From positions 1 to 56,839 of the forward strand of contig NZ_LJPW01000080.1 of NCBI RefSeq assembly GCF_001400735.1: 56,839 nt of DNA, written 5' to 3'. Position 1 is the stretch's first letter; each line of letters begins with the position of its first letter. The DNA is from Pseudomonas caricapapayae (GTDB lineage: Bacteria; Pseudomonadota; Gammaproteobacteria; Pseudomonadales; Pseudomonadaceae). The notes beneath the pieces are model-generated. The model worked only from the letters and a program-made list of their open reading frames with translations, did no database searches and had not been told where the DNA came from. This document shows, piece by piece, positions 17,068 to 27,169 of the stretch. The position numbers were made by a program, and so were the translations under genes.

Positions 17068-17987
17068 ACTTTCTCAACCTCCGGACGACCCAGAATGCCG
17101 GTCGGTCGGAACAGCAGCACCAGGACCAGCAGGCCGAAAGCCACTACGTCCTTGTACTGATCACCAAAAATGTCGGCACCGAAGGCTTCGGCGACGCCCA
17201 GCACAAGGCCACCGAGCACAGCGCCCGGGATCGAGCCGATACCGCCCAGTACCGCAGCAGTGAAGGCTTTCAGACCCACCAGAAAGCCTGCGTTGGGATT
17301 GATGACGCCGTATTGCATGCTCAGCAGCATCGCAGCAACGGCCGCCAGTGCTGCACCGACCACAAAGGTCAGGGCGATGATGTTGTTGGTGTTGATCCCC
17401 AGCAGGTTGGCCATTTTCATGTCCTCGGCGCAGGCGCGGCAGGCACGACCCATTCGCGAGCGGGAGATGAACAGGGTCAGGCCGGTCATGGCCAGCAGGG
17501 TGACGACGAACACCACGATCTGCATGTAGGAAATCAGCACTTCCTGCGCGCCGCCCGGACCGAACGACAGGCTGCCGGGCAGCAGGTTGGGGATGGCAAA
17601 GTTGCCGGACCCCTGAGACAACTGAACCGAGTTCTGCAGGAATATCGACATGCCGATTGCAGAGATCAGTGGAATCAGACGGTTGCTGTTGCGCAACGGG
17701 CGGTAGGCCACACGCTCGATGCTGTATCCATAGGCACTGGTCACGATGATCGCTGCGGCAAAACCGGCAATCATCAGCAGCGGCAGGCTGTGAATACCCA
17801 GCATCGCCAGACCGGCGAGTGCCATGAAAGCAACATAGGAACCGATCATGTACACCTCGCCGTGGGCGAAGTTGATCATTCCGATGATGCCGTACACCAT
17901 CGTGTAACCGATGGCGATCAATGCATACGTACTGCCAATGGTCAGGCCATTGACCAGTTGCTGCATGTAGTGGAATAACTCGGGCAT
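17064..17987 (-). CDS. livH: Branched-chain amino acid ABC importer permease LivH
   Basis: A 307-residue permease with about eight helices. The N-terminal '[46 protein letters not shown]' and '[46 protein letters not shown]' are signatures of the LivH family. It is the first gene after the livK terminator, 225 bp downstream of livK, so it is expressed by read-through or from its own promoter. It overlaps livM by 4 bases. Confidence 0.95.
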   Translation of the reverse strand: MPELFHYMQQLVNGLTIGSTYALIAIGYTMVYGIIGMINFAHGEVYMIGSYVAFMALAGLAMLGIHSLPLLMIAGFAAAIIVTSAYGYSIERVAYRPLRNSNRLIPLISAIGMSIFLQNSVQLSQGSGNFAIPNLLPGSLSFGPGGAQEVLISYMQIVVFVVTLLAMTGLTLFISRSRMGRACRACAEDMKMANLLGINTNNIIALTFVVGAALAAVAAMLLSMQYGVINPNAGFLVGLKAFTAAVLGGIGSIPGAVLGGLVLGVAEAFGADIFGDQYKDVVAFGLLVLVLLFRPTGILGRPEVEKV

Positions 17988-18161
17988 TTACCGCGCTCCT
18001 AAAAACCTGATCTGCATTTCTCTGACCTGCGCCGGGGTGGCATTCTGTCGATGCGTAGCCTGTTGCGCTGTCAGGGAACCGCTGTTGACGGTTTTAAGAT
18101 TTTCAGGGGGCCTCGTGTGCGCAGTTCGCTCTGCGAAGTCGGCGCACGGGGCTGGATTCGT

Positions 18162-18191
18162 AAAACAAAGCCCACTGCGCAGGCAGTGGGC
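18162..18191 (-). terminator. livK terminator/attenuator before livH
   Basis: On the minus strand GCCCACTGC-CTGC-GCAGTGGGC is followed by TTTGTTTTA. The 9-bp stem lies 22 nt after the livK stop and 175 nt before livH. Such a partial terminator lets the binding protein be made in excess over the membrane components. Confidence 0.85.
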
Positions 18192-18212
18192 TTTATGGGT
18201 AACGCAAGCAGC

Positions 18213-19337
18213 TTATTTGGCAGCTTCGGTCTTCGGTTTGCCGAAGTGCCACTCGTAGACCACGAACTGGAAGTTTTTCAGGTCGCCCTTGGCGTCGTAG
18301 CTCAGGTCGCCCATCGGGGTCTTGAAGGTACCGGCATGGATGGCGGCTGCCACTTTGTCGGTGTCTTCAGACTTGGCGGCAGCGATGCCGTCAGCTACGA
18401 CCTGAACGGCGGAGTAGGAGGGGTATACGAACGGGCCGCTCGGGTCCTGTTTCTTGGCTTTGAAGGCTTCGGTCAACGCCTGGTTGGCCGGGTCCTGATC
18501 GAAGGATTTCGGCAGGGTGACAAGCAGGCCTTCTGAAGCTTCACCGGCGATCTGCGAGATGGAATCGTTGCCGACGCCTTCAGGGCCCATGAATTTGGCG
18601 TTCAGGCCTTTTTCCTTGGACTGACGCAGGATCTGGCCCAGCTCCGGGTGGTAGCCGCCGTAATAGACGAAATCGACGTTGGCTTGCTTGAGCTTGGCGA
18701 TCAGCGACGAGAAGTCCTTGTCGCCAGCGTTGATACCTTCAAACAGCGCAACCTTCACGCCTTTTGCTTCCAGGGTCTGCTTGACTGCCGTCGCGATACC
18801 TTCACCGTACTGCTGCTTGTCGTGAATGACGGCAACGATTTTCGGCTTCGCGACATCGGCGATGTAGTTGCCTGCAGCCGGGCCCTGCGCACTGTCGAGA
18901 CCAATGGTGCGAAACACCAGTTTGTAACCGCGTGCGGTGATTTCCGGGCTGGTGGCAGCCGGGGTCACCATGATGATGCCTTCGTCTTCGTAAACGTCGG
19001 ACGCTGGCTGGGCGGAGCTGGAGCAGAGGTGACCGATAACGTATTTGACGCCTTCGTTGACCACCTTGTTGGCCACTGCAACGGCCTGTTTCGGATCGCA
19101 GGCGTCATCGTATTCAACGGCTTCAAGCTTTTTGCCATCCACGCCGCCCTTGGCGTTGATCTGGTCGATGGCCATTTTTGCGCCGTTGAATTGCATGGTG
19201 CCGTATTCGGCCACAGGGCCGGTTTTAGGGCCGGCGATGCCGATCTTGATGGTGTCGGCTGCGAACGAATGGCTGGCGACCCCTGCCATAACCAGTGCGG
19301 CAAACAGCCTTGAAAGCTTATTGGTACCCTTAGTCAT
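18213..19337 (-). CDS. livK: Branched-chain amino acid binding protein LivK
   Basis: About 374 residues from the ATG at 19337, which has GGAG about 6 nt upstream; the open frame extends much further upstream but lacks a signal there. The signal peptide is MTKGTNKLSRLFAALVMAGVASHSFA. The mature N terminus 'ADTIKIGIAGPKTGPVAEYG' and 'CDPKQAVAVANKVVNEGVKYVIGHLCSSSAQPASDVYEDEGIIMVTPAATSPEIT' are textbook Leu/Ile/Val-binding protein, including the serine/threonine ligand site and the disulfide cysteine pair. It captures the amino acid in the periplasm for LivHMGF. Called braC in P. aeruginosa. Length is as expected. Confidence 0.95.
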   Translation of the reverse strand: MTKGTNKLSRLFAALVMAGVASHSFAADTIKIGIAGPKTGPVAEYGTMQFNGAKMAIDQINAKGGVDGKKLEAVEYDDACDPKQAVAVANKVVNEGVKYVIGHLCSSSAQPASDVYEDEGIIMVTPAATSPEITARGYKLVFRTIGLDSAQGPAAGNYIADVAKPKIVAVIHDKQQYGEGIATAVKQTLEAKGVKVALFEGINAGDKDFSSLIAKLKQANVDFVYYGGYHPELGQILRQSKEKGLNAKFMGPEGVGNDSISQIAGEASEGLLVTLPKSFDQDPANQALTEAFKAKKQDPSGPFVYPSYSAVQVVADGIAAAKSEDTDKVAAAIHAGTFKTPMGDLSYDAKGDLKNFQFVVYEWHFGKPKTEAAK

Positions 19338-19662
19338 GATGCTCCACTCTTGCGTTGTAGTTTTTATAATCCTGATGGCCAAGGCTCCAGGACCGGATTC
19401 GATCACTGGTTTTTCCCGCCGCCAACTGTACCGGAACAGTTTAGAGCGCCGCTCGTTGGCTTGGAAAGCCGGGCGTTTGGGGACAAACCAGTGTGTGTCG
19501 CTTAATCGAAAGAAAGTTACAGAATCAAACCGCCTGAGTGCCTGAAATCGCTTCAGATCCATGAGGTTATCTGCACTTCCCTGCGATAAATCACCTGCTT
19601 CTGGGCTTGCCGACGGGAAAGTGGGCGCTATCATTGCGCCGATTTTCTTTCTGGTGAAACCC
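19338..19662. other. Divergent promoter region livK / DUF2288 gene
   Basis: A 325-bp gap between two divergent genes. It should hold the livK promoter and leader. A small hairpin 'ctgaaatcgcttcag' (about 19541-19555) is the only structure noticed. No Lrp-type or other operator could be assigned by eye. Confidence 0.5.
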
Positions 19663-19968
19663 ATGACGCAAGAACCTAGCACCCTCTATGCCAAACTGCT
19701 TGGCGAAACGGCCTCAATCACCTGGACTGAATTGCAACCATTCTTTGCCAAAGGTGCCCTGTTGTGGGTCGAACTGCCGCTGGATTTGATCGAAGTCGCC
19801 GAGGCAGTGGCTGAAAATGATGCAGCCAGGGTCGCTGCGTGGCTGACTGACGGGCAGGTCGGCAAGGTGTCGGAAAACAAGGCGCTTGAGCTGGTAGAGA
19901 CCGATCCTGCATTGTGGGCTGTAGTGGTGGCACCTTGGGTGCTGATTCAAAACAGGGCGCGCGATTGA
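19663..19968 (+). CDS. DUF2288 domain protein
   Basis: A 101-residue acidic cytosolic protein from the ATG at 19663. The pattern 'LYAKLLGETASITWTELQPFFAKGALLWVELPLDLIEVAEAVAENDAARVAAWLTDGQVGKV' followed by 'WAVVVAPWVLIQ' matches DUF2288, a small family of unknown function common in proteobacteria. No catalytic motif is visible. The gene is short and monocistronic. An hrp box lies just beyond its 3' end, oriented so that a transcript would run antisense through this gene. Confidence 0.85.
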   Translation: MTQEPSTLYAKLLGETASITWTELQPFFAKGALLWVELPLDLIEVAEAVAENDAARVAAWLTDGQVGKVSENKALELVETDPALWAVVVAPWVLIQNRARD

Positions 19969-20005
19969 TTTTTGCGCCATCTTGGGGCGTGGCGATTCGC
20001 AGGAT

Positions 20006-20033
20006 TGAGTGGGAAGGTAACCCTTACGGTTCC
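20006..20033 (-). promoter_or_regulatory. Orphan hrp box (HrpL promoter), minus strand
   Basis: On the minus strand GGAACC (20033-20028), a spacer of exactly 15 nt, and CCACTCA (20012-20006) match the HrpL sigma-factor consensus GGAACC-N15/16-CCACNNA at every fixed position. Transcription would run to lower coordinates, antisense through the DUF2288 gene and towards livK 670 bp away. No effector-like gene follows it. By simple base counting a perfect match of this kind is expected about 0.05 times per window of this size, so chance cannot be excluded. Confidence 0.55.
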
Positions 20034-20113
20034 CGCGTAGCGTAAAACCACACCGGTGAGCGTTGTTCGACCGGCCTTGCGTGGCCATTCAACGGACGCT
20101 GTCGGCACGCTGC

Positions 20114-22405
20114 TCAGGTACGCACGGGTCTGTGGCTGGCGAAGTCATCGCTGTCGGACAAATCGGAAAAAATGTCCAGCGCTTCTGATACTTCGATGTC
20201 AGGTCCGAGCGTGGGCGACGGTGGCAAGGCTGCCCACTGTGTGCTCGGTGCGCGCTCGTTCATCTGCCTGGCAAGCGGCAGAATTCGCTCCAGCGGTTGT
20301 GGTTTGCTGAACAGATAACCCTGGACGTAATCACTGCCAAACTGCCTGAGAAACTCCAGTTGACCCTGGGTTTCGACGCCCTCGGTGACAACTTTCAGGC
20401 GCAGTGTGTGAGCCATGACGATAATTGCCTGTACGATTTCCATGTCCTGCGGGGACTGTGGAATATCAATAATGAATGACCGGTCGATCTTCAGTGTGTC
20501 CAGAGGCAACCGTTTGAGATAGGCGAGCGATGAATAACCCGTGCCGAAATCGTCAATCGACAGGGAGACCCCGAGGCTGCGGATCTGCTTGAGCATCAGG
20601 ATGGTATTGCTGATATTGCCCATCAGGGCATTTTCGGTGACCTCCAGTTCCAGCCGTCCGGGCGCTGCGCCAGCATCGACCAGCGCCTGTTCGACCTCTT
20701 CGACCAGTTCGTCGCGGCCCAGCGTCAGCGCTGAGCAGTTGACGCTGATGATCAGTTGTTCAAGTCCCTCCTGGCGCAGTGCGTGCAGATCACGGCAGGC
20801 TCTGCGTAATACCCAGTTGTCCAGTTCGGCGATCAGACCATTGGCCTCGGCAATGCCGATGAACCGTCCGGGTGCAAGCAGGCCGTGTTGCGGATGATTC
20901 CAGCGTACCAGCGCCTCGAGTTTGGCAACATGGCCGGTGCGCATGTCGACGATAGGCTGGTAGTAAACCTGCAGGCCCGTCTCCTCGCGCAGTGCATTGC
21001 GCAATTCCTCTTCCAGATGCAGCTCCAGGCTGGCTTTGGTCCTGAGTGCGGGGCTGAAGAAATTGACCCTGTTGCGCCCGTTGCCCTTGGACTGGTAGAG
21101 CGCAAGGTCCGCATGCTTGAGCAGCTCATCGCACGTCGAGCCGTCACGCGGGAAGACGGCAATACCGATGCTGGTCGTCATGACCATGCGCCTTCCTGCC
21201 AGCGCGATGGTCTCCTTCATTTTGTGCATGACCCGATGCGCCAGATGCCGTGCTTCTTCATAATCTGGAATGCTTAGCAGGATGCAGAACTCATCGCCGC
21301 CGAAACGGGCAACCACGTCCTGGACGCGGGTAGCGCTGCGGATACGTTCGGCAATCACTTTGAGCAGTTCGTCGCCAGCGTCGTGACCCAGGCTGTCATT
21401 GATGCGCTTGAAGTGGTCGATGTCCAGGAACATCACTGCAAGCATGCCCTTGCCCACGGTGTGTTCAAGCAGTTTTTCGGCGAATATCTGATTGAAGCCC
21501 CGGCGGTTGATCAGATTGGTCAGCGGATCGTAGTGAGCCACCTGCTGAAGCGATACGCGTGCCTGATCCAGCTGGCTGAGCAGGGCGTTGACCCGCTGCA
21601 GATCGTGCTCCTTGCCTTGCAGTTTCTTGTCGGCCATCGCTGCACTGATGCTCCCGGCGATGGTCAGCAGGGTGATCGCGGCGATTGTCAGACCCAACTG
21701 CTGACCGTTTTCGGGGCCGGGGATGTGCAGTGCAGAGCCTTCCGGGATGACCAGCCGTAGCGCCCTCATGCCCATCAGGTGCATGGTCAGCAAACCTGCG
21801 CCCAGCAGAAGACTCACCCCGTAGCGGAACATCTGGTGAAACATGCCGTTGTATTGACGCAAGTGTCGGGACAAGGTCAGCAACGCAATACTGGACAGGA
21901 CAGCGACCAGAATCGACAACGCAAACATCCGCGGCTCGTAATACTGCGTAGCAGCGGAGCGCATAGCCGACATGCCCAGATAGTGCATGGCGCTGATGCC
22001 CACTCCCATGACCAGCGAACTGATCAGGCAGCGCCGCATGCTCAGCTCTGGAATGGTCAGGGCCCTCATGGCCACCAGCGCGGTGATCAGCACGATCAGC
22101 AGGGAAAACAGCGTGACGGTCAGGTCGTAAGAGATTTTCAACGGTGCCTGGAACGCCAGCATGCTGATGAAGTGCATCGCCCACACGCCACCTGCCAGGC
22201 ATAAAGCGCCCAGTGCTTTCCAGAGACGACGGCTTTTCAGGGCGTCTACCTGAATGACACGGTCGGCAATATCCAGCGTGGCAAAACATGCGGCGCAGGC
22301 CACACCGTAAGCCAGCGCTACCAGAAACAGGTTATGACTGCAGTCGATCAATAATTGCCCGTCCGCTGGCAGGCCAGCGAATACGTTCAAACCCAGCCAC
22401 TCCAT
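20114..22405 (-). CDS. MHYT-GGDEF-EAL c-di-GMP protein (MucR/NbdA-like)
   Basis: About 763 residues from the ATG at 22405, which follows AGGG; a GTG 18 nt earlier is also open. The N-terminal about 240 residues form a seven-helix MHYT sensor with three copies of the signature: AMHFISM, AMHYLGM and TMHLMGM, whose Met/His may bind copper or sense O2, NO or CO. The GGDEF domain has an intact RFGGDEF (about 366-372) and a product-inhibition site RVQD five residues before it. The EAL domain has an intact LEALVRW (about 495) and 'DDFGTGYSSLAYLKRLPLDTLKID'. Both enzymatic activities are therefore possible. MucR and NbdA of P. aeruginosa share this architecture and affect alginate and biofilm dispersal. 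Orthology is not decided. Confidence 0.9.
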   Translation of the reverse strand: MEWLGLNVFAGLPADGQLLIDCSHNLFLVALAYGVACAACFATLDIADRVIQVDALKSRRLWKALGALCLAGGVWAMHFISMLAFQAPLKISYDLTVTLFSLLIVLITALVAMRALTIPELSMRRCLISSLVMGVGISAMHYLGMSAMRSAATQYYEPRMFALSILVAVLSSIALLTLSRHLRQYNGMFHQMFRYGVSLLLGAGLLTMHLMGMRALRLVIPEGSALHIPGPENGQQLGLTIAAITLLTIAGSISAAMADKKLQGKEHDLQRVNALLSQLDQARVSLQQVAHYDPLTNLINRRGFNQIFAEKLLEHTVGKGMLAVMFLDIDHFKRINDSLGHDAGDELLKVIAERIRSATRVQDVVARFGGDEFCILLSIPDYEEARHLAHRVMHKMKETIALAGRRMVMTTSIGIAVFPRDGSTCDELLKHADLALYQSKGNGRNRVNFFSPALRTKASLELHLEEELRNALREETGLQVYYQPIVDMRTGHVAKLEALVRWNHPQHGLLAPGRFIGIAEANGLIAELDNWVLRRACRDLHALRQEGLEQLIISVNCSALTLGRDELVEEVEQALVDAGAAPGRLELEVTENALMGNISNTILMLKQIRSLGVSLSIDDFGTGYSSLAYLKRLPLDTLKIDRSFIIDIPQSPQDMEIVQAIIVMAHTLRLKVVTEGVETQGQLEFLRQFGSDYVQGYLFSKPQPLERILPLARQMNERAPSTQWAALPPSPTLGPDIEVSEALDIFSDLSDSDDFASHRPVRT

Positions 22406-22641
22406 AGCGTGCCCTATTCTCACTACAAGGGCGCCAAGGCTCGAAGAAGCCTGGCGATTCGAGCTGAGTATAGAGGCTGTTTACAAACTGCCACCACAAT
22501 GAGCTGCCATTTTGATATTGGCTCAATAACGAATAGTTATAAAACGCCATCATCTACTTGACCTGTTTACGAATGTTTACAGACAGATAGCTTTTCTCCT
22601 TCTAGATTGAGGTGACTGAGAGTCAAGGGACGGATGCCTTC

Positions 22642-24021
22642 ATGAACACACTCCAGGCAGAAAACGCTACTCAGGCTGCCAATGCCTGGCGCGTGCTGTT
22701 CCTGCTCTTTCTGGCCAATCTGTTCAATTTCTTCGATCGCACCATCCCCGCCATCATCGTCGAGCCCATTCGCCTGGAATGGCATTTGAGTGACTTTCAG
22801 CTGGGGTTGCTGGGGACTGCATTCACGCTGGTCTACGCGGTCGCCGGTCTGCCATTGGGGCGCATGGCTGACAATGGGTCGCGCAAGAAGCTCATGGGAT
22901 GCGGGCTGGCGGTATGGAGCGGGTTGACTGCGGTGAACGGCATGGTGGGCAGTTTCTGGACGTTCCTGCTGGTGCGTATGGGCGTCGGCATTGGAGAGGC
23001 CAGCTACGCGCCTGCTGCCAACTCGTTGATCGGTGACCTGTTTCCGGCCCATCGGCGCGCACGGGCCATGGGGCTTTTCATGCTGGGTTTGCCGTTGGGC
23101 CTGCTGTTGGCGTTCTTTACCATTGGCGCGATGGTCAAGGCGTTCGACAGCTGGCGCGCCCCGTTCTTTATCGCGGCGGTTCCTGGTCTGCTGCTGGCCG
23201 TGTTGATCTTTTTCATCCGCGAGCCCAAGCGCGGTGCGGCTGAAAGCGTGCGCATGTCAGAGGCTAAGATTGAAAAGCCGATTCGTCGTGTGCTGTCGAT
23301 TCCGACCTTTCGCTGGCTGGTATTGGGCGGTCTGACCTTCAACTTTGCGACCTACGCCTGTAATTCATTCATGGTGCCGATGCTGCAGCGCTATTTCCTG
23401 CTGCCCTTGCAGGAAGCGGCAGTGGCGACCGGGATCATAGTCGGCGTTACCGGGCTGATAGGTCTGACGCTTGGCGGCTGGATAGCCGACAAACTGCATC
23501 AGCGTTTTTCCAATGGACGGCTGTTGTTTGCGACCATCAGTATGCTGATCGCTTCGTTGGCCACAGGTTACGCATTGCATGCGGGGCAAATCGGGATCGG
23601 TGTGTTCGTAGGGGTGTTCAGTCTGGGCTGGCTGTTTGCATACAACTTCTACACCTGCGTCTACACCGCGATTCAGGACGTGATCGAACCGCGTCTGCGA
23701 GCCACGGCCATGGCGCTTTTCTTCGCCGGCCTTTATTTATTGGGTGGAGGCCTGGGGCCGGTGGTGGTCGGTTTGCTGTCTGATCACTTTGCCCATGCGG
23801 CGATGGCCGTTGCGGGTGTCGAGGCGATGAGCGAGCCCTTCAAGGCTATCGGCTTGCATGACGCCATGTACCTGATTCCGGTTGCGTTGTTTCTGACCTT
23901 GCTGTTCCTGTACCAGGCTTCACGTTGCTTCAGTCAGGATGCTTGCAGGATGAAGGAGAGAATGGCGGCTGAAGAGCCTTTGGCGGGGCTGGCGGAGGGG
24001 ATTGTGGTGGCAAGGCGGTAA
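22642..24021 (+). CDS. MFS transporter, spinster-like
   Basis: About 459 residues from the ATG at 22642; an in-frame GTG 30 nt upstream is a weaker alternative. Twelve transmembrane helices are apparent. The family motifs are present: 'FLANLFNFFDRTIPAIIVEPI' in helix 1, and motif A 'GRMADNGSRKKLMG' between helices 2 and 3. The loop 'GIGEASYAPAANSLIGDLFPAHRRARAMGLF' is typical of the spinster/hexuronate-type group of the major facilitator superfamily. The substrate cannot be read from sequence. It is convergent with rapA, separated by a strong hairpin. Confidence 0.88.
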   Translation: MNTLQAENATQAANAWRVLFLLFLANLFNFFDRTIPAIIVEPIRLEWHLSDFQLGLLGTAFTLVYAVAGLPLGRMADNGSRKKLMGCGLAVWSGLTAVNGMVGSFWTFLLVRMGVGIGEASYAPAANSLIGDLFPAHRRARAMGLFMLGLPLGLLLAFFTIGAMVKAFDSWRAPFFIAAVPGLLLAVLIFFIREPKRGAAESVRMSEAKIEKPIRRVLSIPTFRWLVLGGLTFNFATYACNSFMVPMLQRYFLLPLQEAAVATGIIVGVTGLIGLTLGGWIADKLHQRFSNGRLLFATISMLIASLATGYALHAGQIGIGVFVGVFSLGWLFAYNFYTCVYTAIQDVIEPRLRATAMALFFAGLYLLGGGLGPVVVGLLSDHFAHAAMAVAGVEAMSEPFKAIGLHDAMYLIPVALFLTLLFLYQASRCFSQDACRMKERMAAEEPLAGLAEGIVVARR

Positions 24022-24044
24022 TCATACGGATCGTGAGCCGCGAT

Positions 24045-24078
24045 GATTCTTGTCCCCACGCATGTGGGGACAAGAATC
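24045..24078. terminator. Strong hairpin between MFS gene and rapA
   Basis: GATTCTTGTCCCCAC-GCAT-GTGGGGACAAGAATC is a perfect 15-bp palindrome in the 66-bp gap between convergent genes. The AAGAATC/GATTCTT ends give only modest T content, but the stem is long enough to serve as a bidirectional terminator. It contains no REP word. Confidence 0.75.
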
Positions 24079-24087
24079 GTGCAGGTC

Positions 24088-26934
24088 TTAGCCCGCGACC
24101 AGCACCCGTATCGCTTCCAGACGCAGCGCTGCTTTTTCAAGCATGGCCAGGCCCTGTTCGCGCTGGGTGCGCAGGGCGACCAGCTCGCTGTCGCGCACGG
24201 TCGGGTTGACTGCTTGCAATGCCGTCAGACGGGCCAGTTCCTCTTCGGTATCGGCTGCCAGGCGACGCTGTGCTTCTGCTACGCGTTCTGCGTGTTTCGG
24301 TGTGATTTTCTCTTCGCCCGCGTTGATCCTCGGGGTCAACTGATCACGTTGTGCCTGGATGAACTTGTTGGCGCTCGCCCGAGGCACGCTTTCGAGCTGA
24401 TCGTTGAGGGTGTTGAACGACACTCGGCTCGCCAGATCATTGCCATTCGCGTCCAGCAGGCAACGCAGCGCGGCCGGAGGCAGATAACGCCCAAGCTGCA
24501 ATGAGCGCGGAGCAACCACTTCGCTGACGTAGATCAGTTCGAGCAGGACGGTACCTGGCTTGAGCGCCTTGTTCTTGATCAGCGCCACGGCGGTGTTGCC
24601 CATCGAACCCGACAGCACCAGATCCATGCCGCCCTGAACCATCGGGTGCTCCCAGGTAATGAACTGCATGTCTTCGCGAGACAGCGCCTGATTGCGGTCG
24701 TAGGTGATGGTCACGCCTTCGTCGTCGCCCAGCGGGAAGCTGGCGTCGAGCATTTTTTCGCTCGGCTTGAGGATCAGGGCGTTTTCCGAATGGTCTTCGC
24801 TGTCGATGCCAAAGGCGTCGAAGAGGGTTTCCATGTAGATCGGCAGGCTGAACTGATCGTCCTGTTCGAGGATGGCTTCAACCAGTGCTTCACCTTCGCC
24901 AGCGCCACCGGAATTGAGTTCCAGCAGGCGGTCGCGTCCGGTGTGCAGCTCGCTTTCCAGGCGCTCGCGCTCGTTACGGGCTTCGTCGATCAGGGCTTGC
25001 CACTCATCATCGTCACCGCTTTCCAGCAGTGGCAGCAGGCGCGGGCCGAACTGGTGTTGCAGGGCGTTGCCGGTCGGGCAGGTATTGAGGAACGCGTTGA
25101 GCGCCTCGTGATACCACTGGAACAGGCGTGCCTGCGGGCTGGTTTCCAGGAACGGTACGTGCAGCTCGATGGTGTGCTTCTGACCGATACGGTCCAGACG
25201 TCCGATGCGTTGCTCCAGCAAGTCCGGGTGCGACGGCAGATCGAACAGGACCAGATGGTGGGAAAACTGGAAGTTGCGGCCTTCACTGCCGATTTCCGAG
25301 CAGATCAGTACCTGAGCGCCGAACTCTTCGTCTGCAAAATAAGCCGCTGCCCGGTCGCGCTCGAGGATGTTCATGCCCTCGTGGAACACTGTGGCTGGGA
25401 TGCCGGAGCGTACGCGCAGCGCGTCCTCCAGGTCCATCGCGGTTTCGGCGTGGGCACAGATGACCAGTACCTTGACGCGTTTGAGCATCTTGAGTGTATC
25501 GATCAGCCAGTCGACGCGCGGGTCGAAGCGCCACCAGCGCTCTTCTTCGCTGACTTCCGACTGCGACTGGAAGCTGACCTCCGGGTACAGATCGGCGTGC
25601 TCGCCGACCGGCAATTCCAGGTATTCGACAGGGCAGGGCAGCGGGTATTGATGCAGCTTGCGCTCCGGGAAACCCTGCACGGCGGCGCGGGTGTTGCGGA
25701 ACAGCACGCGCCCGGTGCCGTGACGGTCCAGCAGTTCGCGAATCAGGCGTGCCTTGGCTTCGTCGTCGCCGGTATTCACAGCCGCCAGCAGCGAATCGCC
25801 TTCGGCACCCAGGAAGCCGTGGATGGTTTCCTGCGCCGCAGCGGACAGCTTGCCCTTGTCGAGCAGCTCCTGAACGGCCTGAGCCACCGGACGGTAGTTC
25901 TCGCTCTCGGCGCGGAACGCCTTGAGGTCGTGAAAGCGGTTCGGGTCCAGCAGGCGCAGGCGGGCGAAGTGGCTGTCCTGGCCCAGTTGTTCCGGGGTGG
26001 CGGTCAGCAGCAGTACGCCGGCAATGACTTCCGCCAGTTGCTCGACCAGCGCGTATTCACGGCTGACCTTGTCTTCGTGCCAGACCAGATGGTGCGCCTC
26101 ATCGACCACCATCAGGTCCCAGCCTGCCGCAAACAGGGCATCCTGGGCTTTTTCGTCTTCGACCAGCCATTCCAGCGCAACCAGCGCCAACTGGGTGTCT
26201 TCGAACGGGTTGCCGGCATCGCTTTCGATGAAACGCTCGGCGTCGAACAGCGCAACCTGCAGGTTGAAACGGCGGCGCATTTCCACCAGCCACTGGTGCT
26301 GAAGGTTTTCCGGGACCAGGATCAACACGCGGCTTGCGCGACCCGACAGCAGTTGACGGTGGATCACCAAGCCGGCTTCGATGGTCTTGCCCAGACCCAC
26401 TTCGTCAGCCAGCAGAACGCGGGGCGCGATGCGGTCTGCAACTTCACGAGCGATATGCAACTGATGTGCAATGGGTTGCGCCCGGACGCCGCCCAGGCCC
26501 CAAAGCGAGGACTGCAACTGGCGGCTGGTGTGCTCAAGCGTGTTGTAGCGCAACGAGAACCAGGACAACTGGTCGATCTGGCCCGCGAACAGGCGGTCGG
26601 TTGCCAGGCGGAACTGAATGAAGTTCGACAGCTGGGTTTCCGGCAGCGTAACCACTTCGTTCTGCGCGTTCAGGCCGTGGTAGACCAGCAGGCCGTCAAC
26701 GTCGTCGACTTCGCGGACGGTCATTTTCCAGTTTTCGAAGTGGGTGATCACATCGCCCGGAGAGAAGCGCACGCGGGTCAGTGGCGCGTTGCGCAGTGCG
26801 TACTGACGTGTTTCGCCAGTGGCCGGATAGAGCACGGTCAACAAGCGGCCGTCCTGTGCCAGAACTGTGCCCAAACCCAGCTCGGCTTCGCTGTCACTAA
26901 TCCAGCGTTGCCCCGGTTGATACTGCTGCGCCAT
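24088..26934 (-). CDS. rapA: RNA polymerase-associated ATPase RapA
   Basis: About 948 residues from the ATG at 26934, which restores the family N terminus '[37 protein letters not shown]'. This is followed by the two Tudor-like domains and a Swi2/Snf2 ATPase: Walker A '[14 protein letters not shown]', DEAH box 'VVDEAHHL', and C-terminal motifs '[24 protein letters not shown]' and '[11 protein letters not shown]'. RapA recycles RNA polymerase from stalled or post-termination complexes. The length is close to the 968 residues of E. coli RapA. It is divergent from the small gene at 27170, with a 235-bp region between. Confidence 0.95.
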   Translation of the reverse strand: MAQQYQPGQRWISDSEAELGLGTVLAQDGRLLTVLYPATGETRQYALRNAPLTRVRFSPGDVITHFENWKMTVREVDDVDGLLVYHGLNAQNEVVTLPETQLSNFIQFRLATDRLFAGQIDQLSWFSLRYNTLEHTSRQLQSSLWGLGGVRAQPIAHQLHIAREVADRIAPRVLLADEVGLGKTIEAGLVIHRQLLSGRASRVLILVPENLQHQWLVEMRRRFNLQVALFDAERFIESDAGNPFEDTQLALVALEWLVEDEKAQDALFAAGWDLMVVDEAHHLVWHEDKVSREYALVEQLAEVIAGVLLLTATPEQLGQDSHFARLRLLDPNRFHDLKAFRAESENYRPVAQAVQELLDKGKLSAAAQETIHGFLGAEGDSLLAAVNTGDDEAKARLIRELLDRHGTGRVLFRNTRAAVQGFPERKLHQYPLPCPVEYLELPVGEHADLYPEVSFQSQSEVSEEERWWRFDPRVDWLIDTLKMLKRVKVLVICAHAETAMDLEDALRVRSGIPATVFHEGMNILERDRAAAYFADEEFGAQVLICSEIGSEGRNFQFSHHLVLFDLPSHPDLLEQRIGRLDRIGQKHTIELHVPFLETSPQARLFQWYHEALNAFLNTCPTGNALQHQFGPRLLPLLESGDDDEWQALIDEARNERERLESELHTGRDRLLELNSGGAGEGEALVEAILEQDDQFSLPIYMETLFDAFGIDSEDHSENALILKPSEKMLDASFPLGDDEGVTITYDRNQALSREDMQFITWEHPMVQGGMDLVLSGSMGNTAVALIKNKALKPGTVLLELIYVSEVVAPRSLQLGRYLPPAALRCLLDANGNDLASRVSFNTLNDQLESVPRASANKFIQAQRDQLTPRINAGEEKITPKHAERVAEAQRRLAADTEEELARLTALQAVNPTVRDSELVALRTQREQGLAMLEKAALRLEAIRVLVAG

Positions 26935-27169
26935 GCTGCCTGTCTCCCGCTTGAAAAAGCTGAGTATGTTAACGGAACGCGCACCGAAGGCCAAAGGCGG
27001 CGTGAAAAAACTCATCGTCAGCGGCTCTGATCGATCAGATTTTCAGTTCCATGACACTAATTTCACTGTAAGCGGTCAAAAAAGATCTTATAAATATTTG
27101 CTGACTATTTCAGCCCGGTTCAAGTTGCCTCGTGCACGGCCGACACCCCGGTAATGAGGAGATAAAACC

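Noticed and set aside
19714..20088. Minus-strand frame of 124 codons (or 88 codons from an inner ATG) just after the orphan hrp box, a possible HrpL-driven effector
   Set aside because: It is antisense to the DUF2288 gene, has no ribosome site at either start, and its Cys/His/Gln/Arg-rich composition is that of a shadow. The box itself is kept as a finding.
24646..27030. A 794-codon plus-strand frame opposite rapA
   Set aside because: The frame is long only because rapA has strong GC bias at third positions; the product shows no domain and the rapA motifs on the other strand are complete.
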